From DASYAE01 sp036501535 (lineage in GTDB: Bacteria > Actinomycetota > Actinomycetes > Streptomycetales > Catenulisporaceae), in contig DASYAE010000067.1 of NCBI GenBank assembly GCA_036501535.1, forward strand, positions 1 through 56,663: a stretch of 56,663 nucleotides of DNA. Direction: 5' to 3'. Each line of letters opens with the position of its first letter. Within the stretch, counting starts at the first letter, position 1. Shown here in pieces: positions 16,646 through 24,095 of this stretch. Both the position numbers and the translations under genes were made by a program. The notes beneath the pieces were generated by a model that was not told the origin of the DNA, ran no database searches, and was given only the letters and a program-made list of their open reading frames with translations.

Positions 16646-18151
16646 ATGACGATCGATCACCGAGAAACCCCGATATCCACGTCAACCGAGTCCGAGTCGA
16701 CCGACTCCGCGCCCGCACTCGCGCCAGCGGCTCATGCCGCCGCCGTCATCCGCCCGCACCTGCCGCTCGCCATCGTCCTGGCGATGTCCTGCCTGGCGCA
16801 GTTCATGGTCGTGCTCGACTCCACCATCGTCAGCGTGGCCCTGCCGCAGATGCGGGCCGGGCTGCACCTTTCGGCCGGCCAGCAGCAGTGGATCGTCAGC
16901 GGCTACCTGATCACCGCCGGGGGCTTCCTGCTGCTGGCCGCGCGGGCCGGCGACCTGTTCGGCCGCAGGTGGGTGTTCCTCTTCGGCGGGGTCGTCTTCA
17001 CCGGCGCCAGCCTGGCCGGCGGCCTGGCCACCGGTCCGGCCATGCTGCTCGCCGCCCGGATCGTGCAGGGCGTCGGCGCCGCCGCGCTGGCCCCCACCAG
17101 CCTGAGCCTGATCACGGTCACCCATACGGACGAGGCTCGGCGGCACCGCGCTCTGGCTCTGTGGAGCATCACGGGCGGCGCTGCCGGCACGGTCGGGTTC
17201 GTCCTCGGCGGCGTCCTGACCGCCGAGCTGAGCTGGCGCTGGGTCATGTTCGTCAACGTCCCGCTCGGCGCCCTGCTGCTCGCCGCGAGTCTTTACAGCC
17301 TGCTGCCGGCCCCGGTCCGCACCCGGCGGGTGAAGCTCGACCTGCCCGGCGCCCTCAGCATCACCCTGGGCATGGGGGCGCTGACCTACGGACTCTCTCA
17401 GGCTTCTTCCGACGGGTGGCGGTCTGCCGGTGTCCTGACCGCGCTCGTCGCGGCCGCGGTGCTGATCGCAGGGTTCGTGGCGATCGAGGCGACCGGTTCC
17501 CGCCCGCTGATCCCGCTGACGCTGTTCCGCCCGCGCAGCCTGCGGGTCGGCAACGTGCTCATGTTCTGCATGGGGATGAACATGACCGCGGTGCAGGTCT
17601 TCATCTCGCTGTACCTCCAGGAGGCGATCGGTTACAGCGCCCTGCGCACCGGTCTGGCGCTGGTGCCCATAACAGTGGTCATCATCGCCGGCGGCCTCGC
17701 CTCCCGCAGCCTCATGACGAGCGTCGGGCGACGCTCCCTGCTCGTCCTCGGCGGGCTCCTCACCGCCGCCGGCACCGTCCTGCTGACCAGCGCGCCCACC
17801 CATCCCGCCTATCTGGTCCACATCCTCGGCCCGAGCCTCGTCGCGGGGCTCGGCATCAGCCTCATGCTCCCGCCGATCACGCTGACCGCCACGATCGGCG
17901 TCGATCCCGAGAACGCCGGCGCCGCCGCGGGGCTGCTCAACACGTCGCGTCAGATCGGCGGAGCCATCGGCCTGGCCGTGCTCACCACCATCGCCGCCAC
18001 CGCCACCACGCACGCCGCGCGACACGCGTCCTCCCTCGACGCTCTCGTCCACGGCTACCACATGGCGTTCATCGCGGGCACGGTCTTCATGGTCGTCGCC
18101 GCTCTGGCGGCACTGGCGCTGCCTGCCGAGGCCAGGAAGCCCCGCGGCTGA
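16646..18151 (+). CDS. MFS drug exporter, DHA2 (EmrB/QacA-like) family
   Basis: 501 residues with about 14 membrane helices after a 35-residue polar N-terminus. Family motifs are VLDSTIVSVALPQM in helix 1 (motif D1), GDLFGRRWVFLFG between helices 2 and 3 (motif A) and GPAMLLAARIVQGVGAAALA further on. LLNTSRQIGGAIGLAVL lies near the C-terminus. These are proton-driven exporters of hydrophobic or cationic compounds, often resistance genes of producer strains. The ATG at 16646 leaves a 165-bp gap to the divergent kinase gene. A methyltransferase gene follows by 50 bp, probably in one transcript. Confidence 0.9.
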   Translation: MTIDHRETPISTSTESESTDSAPALAPAAHAAAVIRPHLPLAIVLAMSCLAQFMVVLDSTIVSVALPQMRAGLHLSAGQQQWIVSGYLITAGGFLLLAARAGDLFGRRWVFLFGGVVFTGASLAGGLATGPAMLLAARIVQGVGAAALAPTSLSLITVTHTDEARRHRALALWSITGGAAGTVGFVLGGVLTAELSWRWVMFVNVPLGALLLAASLYSLLPAPVRTRRVKLDLPGALSITLGMGALTYGLSQASSDGWRSAGVLTALVAAAVLIAGFVAIEATGSRPLIPLTLFRPRSLRVGNVLMFCMGMNMTAVQVFISLYLQEAIGYSALRTGLALVPITVVIIAGGLASRSLMTSVGRRSLLVLGGLLTAAGTVLLTSAPTHPAYLVHILGPSLVAGLGISLMLPPITLTATIGVDPENAGAAAGLLNTSRQIGGAIGLAVLTTIAATATTHAARHASSLDALVHGYHMAFIAGTVFMVVAALAALALPAEARKPRG

Positions 18152-18201
18152 CCGCCGATCGGCCAACCATCCCGACAACAGATCAGCTCGAGGAGACCGT
18201 C

Positions 18202-18846
18202 ATGAAGAACACGCTCACGCACTCCCACGCGGGCGGCCACACCGGCATCACGCTGCGCGCCTTCCGTCTCAACTCGGTGGCCAACCACATCATGTTCACC
18301 GGCCGCCGCGGCCGCGTGTACGACGAGATCGTCCTGCTCAGCGGGGTGCGGCCGGGCGATTCGGTGCTGGACGTCGGGTCGAGCAGCGGATATCTCACCC
18401 ACCGGCTCGCCGCCGCCGCGCTGCCCTCGGGCCGCGTCGTGGGGGTGGATCCGTCGCAGCCGGCCATCGCCCACGCGCGGCGGCGCGCCCGCCCCGGCCT
18501 GGAGTTCAAGGTGGGCGTCGTGCAGGACCTCGACCTGCCCAGCTCGTCGTTCGACCTGGTCACCTGCACGCTGGCGATGCACCACATCCCGGCCGACCAG
18601 CGCCAGATCGCCTTCACCGAGATGTTCCGGGTGACCCGGCCCGGCGGCCGCCTGTTCGTCGCGGACCTGATGTCGGTGCTGCGCCTTCGCGGGCAGCGAG
18701 CGCAGCAGCCCGCTGCGAAGAAGGCCGCCAAGGCCGATCCGCTGGAGGATCTGGCCGCCACGGCCGGATATCAGATCCAGTCCGCCGGAAAGCTGCCGCT
18801 GCTCGGCTACATCGTGGCCGTCCGCCCGCAGAGAGCTCGGGGCTAG
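18202..18846 (+). CDS. Class I SAM-dependent methyltransferase
   Basis: 214 residues from the ATG at 18202, preceded by GAGGAG. The Methyltransf_11-type Rossmann fold shows motif I (SVLDVGSSSGYLTHRLA), motif II (VVGVDPSQPAIAHARRRA), the acidic loop VVQDLDLPSSSFDLVTCTLA and MHHIPADQRQIAFTEMFRVT. Motif I has VGSSSGY instead of the usual GxGxG, which may loosen cofactor binding. A lysine-rich stretch (QQPAAKKAAKAD) comes before the last strands. It probably methylates a small molecule or the MFS exporter's cargo; the target is unknown. A hairpin at 18964-18995 may end the transcript. Confidence 0.83.
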   Translation: MKNTLTHSHAGGHTGITLRAFRLNSVANHIMFTGRRGRVYDEIVLLSGVRPGDSVLDVGSSSGYLTHRLAAAALPSGRVVGVDPSQPAIAHARRRARPGLEFKVGVVQDLDLPSSSFDLVTCTLAMHHIPADQRQIAFTEMFRVTRPGGRLFVADLMSVLRLRGQRAQQPAAKKAAKADPLEDLAATAGYQIQSAGKLPLLGYIVAVRPQRARG

Positions 18847-18963
18847 GCATGGGGGCCTGGGGCTGGGTCGCGGTCGCGTGGATCGGTTGGGGACTCTGCG
18901 CGCCGGCTCAGCCGGAGAACCAGTCCGCCCCGAACTCGCCGATCCGGGCCCGCAGCGCGGTCC

Positions 18964-18995
18964 GTCCGAGCGCCGCCAGGCTCTCGGACGGCGCT
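18964..18995. terminator. Possible terminator with nested inverted repeats
   Basis: GTCCGAG (18964-18970) pairs with CTCGGAC (18983-18989), and AGCGCCG (18969-18975) pairs with CGGCGCT (18989-18995). The two stems are mutually exclusive. The element lies directly beyond the stop of the leftward VOC gene and after the rightward methyltransferase gene, as a shared terminator would. Confidence 0.45.
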
Positions 18996-18996
18996 G

Positions 18997-19380
18997 CTAC
19001 GCGGGCTGGCCGGCCCGCGTGATGATCTCCATGAGATGGCCGTCCGGGTCGCGGAAGTACGTTCCCTGATTGCCGTTCGCGCCGTGGTAGACCTCGTCGG
19101 GCTCCCGGCAGGCCGGGTCGGCGTAGTACGCGACACCGCCGGCCCGGATGCGGGCGAATGCGGCGTCGAACTCCTCGCGGCCGAGCATGAACGCGTAGTG
19201 GTGCGCTTCGAAGGCGTCGTCGTTCCGGTCGTAGTCCAGGGTGGCGCCGTTGGTCAGCGTGACCGGGGTGAAGTGCGACACCGGCGGGTCGACCGGCAGC
19301 CCGAGGATGCCGGCCAGGAACTCGGCCGACGCGCGCGGGTCGCGGGCGGGGACGATGGTGTGGTTCAGCTCGACGGTCAT
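18997..19380 (-). CDS. Glyoxalase/bleomycin-resistance (VOC) family protein
   Basis: 127 residues with paired beta-alpha-beta-beta-beta modules. Candidate metal ligands are the His in MTVELNHTIVPA, the His pair in AHHYAFML and the Glu in DPDGHLMEIITRAG. GNQGTYFRDPDGHLMEI is the common C-terminal signature. VOC proteins include glyoxalases, extradiol dioxygenases and drug-binding resistance proteins; the sequence does not choose between them. It lies 60 bases downstream of the TetR regulator on the same strand, so the two probably form one unit controlling tolerance to a small molecule. Confidence 0.84.
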   Translation of the reverse strand: MTVELNHTIVPARDPRASAEFLAGILGLPVDPPVSHFTPVTLTNGATLDYDRNDDAFEAHHYAFMLGREEFDAAFARIRAGGVAYYADPACREPDEVYHGANGNQGTYFRDPDGHLMEIITRAGQPA

Positions 19381-19440
19381 CGCAGGCCCTTTCGTTGTCG
19401 GTCCGTGGGCGAGGGCGGATCGCCCGCCGACAGGCTTCTG

Positions 19441-20040
19441 TCAGCCTAACGCCGACGCGTCCTCGACGGCCGCGCCGTTGGTCTCGAGGCCGGACAGGAA
19501 GCTCTCCGCCGCCTCCTCGACGCGGGCGCGCTCGCCGGTGGTCAGCAGGTCGAGCAGCAGGCCGCGGATCACCGCGATCACCAGGGTGGCCCGGCGCGTC
19601 GCGGTCTTCGGATCGATGTGAGGGCCCTGCGCCACCCGCAGGGAGCTCATCCAGTCGGCCATGACCCGGCCGAGGAAGCCGGCGAACTGGTCCGGCGACT
19701 GCAGGGCGCGCCCGTAGACCGCGAAGAACAGCCGGAACTCCGCCGACCGCTCCGGGTCGGAGGTGCGCGTCCAGACCGCGCGCGCCGCAGAGGCCAGGTC
19801 GGGCTGGTCGCCGATCGGCCCGCCCGTGGCCGCGAAGATGCGCTCGCGAAGCCGCCCGAGCACGGACACGAGCAGTTGCTCCGTCGTGCCGAAGTGGTGC
19901 ACGAGCGTCGCGGCCGAGACCCCCAGCGCGGTGGCGACCGGCTGCCACGCCAGATCGGAGAACCCGTGCTCGACGGTGTACTCGACGACTGCGTCAAGCA
20001 GATCAGCGCGCTGCTGATGATCGACAGGCGGCCCTGCCAT
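19441..20040 (-). CDS. TetR-family transcriptional regulator
   Basis: 199 residues from the ATG at 20040 (MAGPPVDHQQRADLLDAVVE); the reading frame stays open upstream but without a plausible start. The helix-turn-helix at about 10-57 reads FSDLAWQPVATALGVSAATL then VHHFGTTEQLL, in the TetR pattern. The rest is an all-helical ligand-binding and dimerisation domain. It is followed on the same strand by the VOC protein. A perfect 16-bp tandem repeat 28 bp upstream of the start is a candidate operator. The ligand is unknown. Confidence 0.86.
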   Translation of the reverse strand: MAGPPVDHQQRADLLDAVVEYTVEHGFSDLAWQPVATALGVSAATLVHHFGTTEQLLVSVLGRLRERIFAATGGPIGDQPDLASAARAVWTRTSDPERSAEFRLFFAVYGRALQSPDQFAGFLGRVMADWMSSLRVAQGPHIDPKTATRRATLVIAVIRGLLLDLLTTGERARVEEAAESFLSGLETNGAAVEDASALG

Positions 20041-20067
20041 CGACGCCCCCAGGGCGGTGGTTCCGGT

Positions 20068-20099
20068 GTGAAATTCCTGCTGCGTGAAATTCCTGCTGC
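20068..20099. repeat. Perfect 16-bp tandem duplication upstream of tetR
   Basis: GTGAAATTCCTGCTGC is repeated twice without a gap. Each copy contains the small palindrome GAAATTC. It begins 28 bp before the TetR start codon, in the expected operator/promoter zone, so TetR dimers may bind both copies. Confidence 0.6.
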
Positions 20100-20206
20100 C
20101 GTCACGGCCGGGCCGCGCGCCGGGCCCGTCCGGTGCGCGCCCGCCCGAATCTCGAAGACATCCTATGCTCCTGTTCGCCGCTGCAGGGGCGCACCGGCGC
20201 AACCGT

Positions 20207-20770
20207 TCACGCCGCGGACGAGGGAACCTGACGCCGGTCGGGCGGCGTGGCGGCGTCGAGGAGACTCGGGATGCCGCAGGCGGCGGCGAGCAGTTCGACG
20301 AAGGTGCCGAGAGCCTTGCGCGTGTCGTCCAGCGCCGCGCGCAGGGCGGCGGCCTGGGGCCAGGCTTGTTCGTGGTCGTGGCGGGAGCGGTCGGTGGGGC
20401 GCTGGTGCTCCCAGTCCTCCAGCGCCGGGTGCCAGCGCGCCAGCAGCGGGCGTATGGCGAAGTTGAGCATGGCCACGGCGAGGTAGCCGAGGTTGTACTG
20501 GCCGGCCGGTTTCGGCTGGGCCAGGTCGGGCCCGTAGTGGCGCAGCACGTCGCGCGTGGTGGGGAACAGCGAGTACAGGCTGGTGAGGGTTTCGCGCAGC
20601 AGCCCCTCGTCGTCGTGGAGCGAGACGACGGTGCTGCGGGTGATCAGCTCGACGTACAGCTCCCAGGCCGCCCGGCGCTCGGCGTCGCTGGGCTCCCAGG
20701 TGCCGGATATCTGCAGCAGGGGCAGGGCGAGCGTGACGTTGACGCTCTTGGGCATGCGCACTGTCAGCAT
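20207..20770 (-). CDS. Small conserved helical protein, last gene of the TIR-TPR-AIRS operon
   Basis: 187 residues, mostly predicted alpha-helical, soluble, with no signal peptide. Distinct parts are SGTWEPSDAERRAAWELYVE, GLLRETLTSLYSLFPTTRDV, YNLGYLAVAMLNFAIRPLLA and RWHPALEDWE. I have the impression of similar short proteins elsewhere in streptomycetes but cannot name a family or function. The start has GGAAGG just upstream and lies 25 bases after the stop of the TIR-TPR-AIRS gene, so it is co-transcribed. A role as adaptor or regulator of the TIR protein is a guess from position only. Confidence 0.65.
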   Translation of the reverse strand: MLTVRMPKSVNVTLALPLLQISGTWEPSDAERRAAWELYVELITRSTVVSLHDDEGLLRETLTSLYSLFPTTRDVLRHYGPDLAQPKPAGQYNLGYLAVAMLNFAIRPLLARWHPALEDWEHQRPTDRSRHDHEQAWPQAAALRAALDDTRKALGTFVELLAAACGIPSLLDAATPPDRRQVPSSAA

Positions 20771-20795
20771 CCTTCCGGTAGGTCGACGCGGGTCG

Positions 20796-23700
20796 TCATG
20801 CGGGCCCGGCGGACGGCTGGCCCTGCAGCCGGCTGGCCCAGCCGAGCCACTGCGACGGCCGGTCCTGGTAGGCGCGCGGCAGGAATTTCTCGTCGGTGTA
20901 GAACCCGACCTTCGCCACGGACCCGTCGCTGCGCCGCAGCCGGACGCCGTGCTCGTCCTCCGGGCGCCGCTCGACGACGGTGCCGATGCGCACGATGCTG
21001 CCGTTGCCCCTCAGCTCGCCGTCGACGGCGCCCGCCAGGTCGTCGAAGCGGTCTTCGGGGCAGGTGCAGACGATCTCCCAGTCGTGCCCCGCGCTGAAGA
21101 GGAACAGCGACGGGGGTATGCCCAGCACCTCGGCGAACCGGCGGGCGTCGTCGCCGATGATCCGGCCGATCTGCGTCTCGTCGAGCTCGAAGCCGACGCC
21201 GCTCTGCCGCCCCATGACCTCGAGGCAGGAGAGCACGCCGTCGCTGGTGTCCATGCCGGCCCGCAGGAGGCCGGTGCGCATGGCCGCGTCCATCACCCGG
21301 TCCGGCAGGTACAGCAGGTCGTATTTCAGCGAGGGGTTGATGATGCCGCGCAGCTCCGGCATGCGCGCGATATCCGGGTTCGTCGTGATGTAGTTCTCGA
21401 TCAGCTCCTGGGTCCAGCGGGCGCCGATCTGGCGCGAGCCGCCGGTGGGGCTCGATGCCAGCGTGACGCACAGAGCGTGGCCGGGTCTCGCGGCGCTCCG
21501 GGTCAGCGCGCGCTGCGAATCCACGTAACCGATGGCGACGACGCCGACCGACTGCTCGTCGCGCTCCTTGACATCGCCGCCGAGGATGGTCGCACCATAT
21601 CGCCGCGCCTCTCTGACCACCGCCTCGATGACGGTGCAGGTGTAGCCGACCGTCGCAGCCCTCGACAGGAACAGGTTCAGCAGCAGGCCGACCGGCTTCG
21701 CCCCCATCGCCAGCAGATCGGCGATCGACATGACGACCGCGAACCGGCCTACGTACTCTGCTTTGGCGCGCGCCAGCGCCGGGTCCTTCGGCAGTCGCGC
21801 CAGCGAGCCCGGCGCGGCGTCGGTGGTGAGCACGAGGCCGTATTCGGGCGGCAGGCCGACGGCCCGCAGGACCGCGGCGTCGTCGCCGATCCCCACCGAC
21901 AGCTCGAAGTTCCGGTCCAGGCCCAGATTGGGCGTGGCCACGTCGCGGATCCACCGGTGCAGCAGGTACTCGCCGACGGCGATCAGCGGCGCATCGTCGC
22001 TGACCTCTGCGATCGCGCGGCGCCCGCTGTGCTCGAGCTCGAAGCGCAGCTCCAGGGCCTCGTTGCCGAGCCCGATCGCGTGGAAGAGGCGCTCCGCCTC
22101 GGCCAGGTTCTCCGCATAGCGCTGACTCGCCTCGTCGCCGTCCGCCGAGATCTTGCGGTTGTACGCCCGGGCCAGCGCGGCGTGCGCCTTGGCCAGGGCC
22201 GGCTGCAGCCCGCGCTCGTTGAAGATCCGGCGCGCCTCCTCGTACTGGTCGATGCCGTTGTCCAGGTCCGTCTGGGAGATGTAGAGGTTCCCCAGCGACA
22301 GGTGGGAGAGCGCGCGGGCATATGCGTGCCCGTCCTTGCTCCTGATCCGCAGGGCCTTGCGCAGGTAGGCCTCGCCCTGCTGCAGATCCTCGCTCGTGCG
22401 CGGGATCTTCCTGGTCAGCGACCGCCCCAGCCAGTCGTAGACCGAGGCGAGCCGGATCGGGTTCTCGAAGCCGGAGAGCAGGACCAGCGCCTGCAGCGCG
22501 TTCTCCGCGGGCGAGATGCTACGGGCCGGCTCGTCCTCGCGCTCGGCCAGCGTGGCCTCGACGTAGCGGAGGCCGCCGGTCAGATAGCGCACCGCCGCGT
22601 TCGCCGGCCCGCCCTCGAGCAGGCTCAGCGCGGAGGACAGGGACTCGCGGGCGAGCTTCATCTCCCGGGTCGCGATGTAGAGCACTGCGAGGTCGCGGTG
22701 GCAGTCGGCCAGGACGATCTCGTTGGGGCTGTTCTCGGGCACGTGCTCGGCGAGGTACTCGGCCACGCCGCTGGTGCGCTCCAGCACCTTCACCGCCTGC
22801 TGGAAGTCGCCCTGCTCGCGGTAGACGTTCGCCAGCACCCGGCCGGCCTGCACGTATCCGGGCAGGTCCTCGGAGTCGCGGAACTGCAGCTGCAGGGCGC
22901 GCACGGCCTCGATCGACTCGGCGGGGTGCCGGTCGCCGAGCTCGTAGCTGAGGCTCACCTCCTCGAGCGCGAGCCTGAGGCGCAGCCGGTCCACCTCCCG
23001 GCTCACCCCGACGGACGTCGCGTTGATCTCGCTCTGGGCGGCTTCGACGGCGCTCTTCCACTCGCCGACGAACCGGCGCGCCAGGACGTTGTTGAGCGCA
23101 GCGGTCAGCCGCACCGGATCGTTGGCAGGGATCCCCGCGCGGGCGATGCCGAACGCCTCGATGGCGCGGTCGACGACCGCGCCGGAGGCGCAGAACCGCT
23201 CGACCAGCACGTCGAGCGGGATCCCGTCGTTGAGGCGCAGCACCTCGGCGTTGAGCCGGTTGACCCGGTCCCTGGCCACCCTGCCGTAGAGGGTCCGCTG
23301 GGCGTTGCGCGCGCCGGCGTCGCGGCGCCACTGCCAGTCGACCTTCGCCCCGGGCGGAACCGGCGAGGCGTCCTCGACCGCCAGGTAGTAGCACGTCGTC
23401 GAGGAGGGAAGCCGGTCGATCGCGTCGCGCAGGGTCGTCGCACGGCTCCCGGCGGCGTCGGTCCACAGCACGACGCGCGGCAGGTCCGGACGGTCTCCGG
23501 GCGAGAACTGGCGCACCCATTCCGGGCGCTGCGCCAGGACTCTGCGCACCACGTCGAAGTCCTCGACGTCGGAGAGCACGACCGCGGGGCCGATCGCGTC
23601 CGGCCGGACGAGTGAGACCTCTGGGACCGCGGGCGGTTGCGCGGCGGGCTCTCCCGTCCGGCCGCCGGTCCCGGGCGAGGTCGCGCCCTGCACCGTCTCG

Positions 23701-24095
23701 AGCGCGCGCAGCGCGAGGCCGGCGAGCTCTTTCCACTGCTCGTCCGAGCCGGTCCACGCCCCGGTGGCCTCGACCCGCCGGTACACCCGGTACGGGATCG
23801 CGAGGTCGCTGCGCGGATCGAGGCCGAGGAACGCCGCGATCACCGGCTTGCCGAACGCGTCGGCGTACTCGATCTCCCTGGTCGCCCCGGGACTGCGTGG
23901 GAAGTGCTCGGTGACCAGCGCGAGGACCACGTCGGTCTTGTAGATCGCGTCGAGCATCTCCTGACTGGGGGATCGGACGCCCATGTCGTCCTCCATCCGG
24001 GCGTCGTGCCCGGCCGCCTTCAGCAGGTCGACCATCCGGCGCGCGGCGTCCCTTCCGCCTCCGGGGCGGGCGAAGCTCACGAAGATCTTCACCAT
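20796..24095 (-). CDS. TIR - TPR - AIRS (ThiL-like) fusion protein
   Basis: 1099 residues. Residues 1-90 are a TIR-like domain (MVKIFVSFARPGGGRDAARR, then DVVLALVTEHFPRSPGATRE); E74 in REIEYA aligns with the catalytic Glu of NAD-cleaving TIRs. Residues 160-340 show no family I recognise. Residues 345-690 are helical repeats of TPR type (HRDLAVLYIATREMKLARES, LSHLSLGNLYISQTDLDNGI). Residues 700-1085 form a full AIR-synthase-fold unit: VGIGDDAAVL (GDDA 738-741), LTTDA, MSIADLLAMGAKP, LGGDV, MDTSDG (948-953) and SAGHDWE, all in ThiL order. This fold phosphorylates or ATP-activates small molecules. The gene overlaps the upstream nucleotidyltransferase by 7 bases. I infer a sensor/effector tied to the metabolite made by its operon. 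Confidence 0.85.
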   Translation of the reverse strand: MVKIFVSFARPGGGRDAARRMVDLLKAAGHDARMEDDMGVRSPSQEMLDAIYKTDVVLALVTEHFPRSPGATREIEYADAFGKPVIAAFLGLDPRSDLAIPYRVYRRVEATGAWTGSDEQWKELAGLALRALETVQGATSPGTGGRTGEPAAQPPAVPEVSLVRPDAIGPAVVLSDVEDFDVVRRVLAQRPEWVRQFSPGDRPDLPRVVLWTDAAGSRATTLRDAIDRLPSSTTCYYLAVEDASPVPPGAKVDWQWRRDAGARNAQRTLYGRVARDRVNRLNAEVLRLNDGIPLDVLVERFCASGAVVDRAIEAFGIARAGIPANDPVRLTAALNNVLARRFVGEWKSAVEAAQSEINATSVGVSREVDRLRLRLALEEVSLSYELGDRHPAESIEAVRALQLQFRDSEDLPGYVQAGRVLANVYREQGDFQQAVKVLERTSGVAEYLAEHVPENSPNEIVLADCHRDLAVLYIATREMKLARESLSSALSLLEGGPANAAVRYLTGGLRYVEATLAEREDEPARSISPAENALQALVLLSGFENPIRLASVYDWLGRSLTRKIPRTSEDLQQGEAYLRKALRIRSKDGHAYARALSHLSLGNLYISQTDLDNGIDQYEEARRIFNERGLQPALAKAHAALARAYNRKISADGDEASQRYAENLAEAERLFHAIGLGNEALELRFELEHSGRRAIAEVSDDAPLIAVGEYLLHRWIRDVATPNLGLDRNFELSVGIGDDAAVLRAVGLPPEYGLVLTTDAAPGSLARLPKDPALARAKAEYVGRFAVVMSIADLLAMGAKPVGLLLNLFLSRAATVGYTCTVIEAVVREARRYGATILGGDVKERDEQSVGVVAIGYVDSQRALTRSAARPGHALCVTLASSPTGGSRQIGARWTQELIENYITTNPDIARMPELRGIINPSLKYDLLYLPDRVMDAAMRTGLLRAGMDTSDGVLSCLEVMGRQSGVGFELDETQIGRIIGDDARRFAEVLGIPPSLFLFSAGHDWEIVCTCPEDRFDDLAGAVDGELRGNGSIVRIGTVVERRPEDEHGVRLRRSDGSVAKVGFYTDEKFLPRAYQDRPSQWLGWASRLQGQPSAGPA

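Noticed and set aside
16682..18178. 498-codon minus-strand frame opposite the MFS exporter
   Set aside because: It is polar, repetitive and motif-free, while the plus strand encodes a clear 14-helix transporter. It is a GC-skew artefact.
20556..23615. 1019-codon open frame on the plus strand opposite the TIR-TPR-AIRS gene
   Set aside because: It has no recognisable domain or ribosome site. Its composition (Arg, Gly, Val, Asp-rich) is that of an antisense shadow in high-GC DNA, while the minus-strand frame has clear TIR, TPR and AIRS motifs.
20796..24095. AIRS part of the TIR protein as the housekeeping thiamine-phosphate kinase
   Set aside because: It is fused to TIR and TPR, lies in an amino-sugar-type operon and has no thiamine genes nearby. 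Its landmark residues only fit the superfamily.
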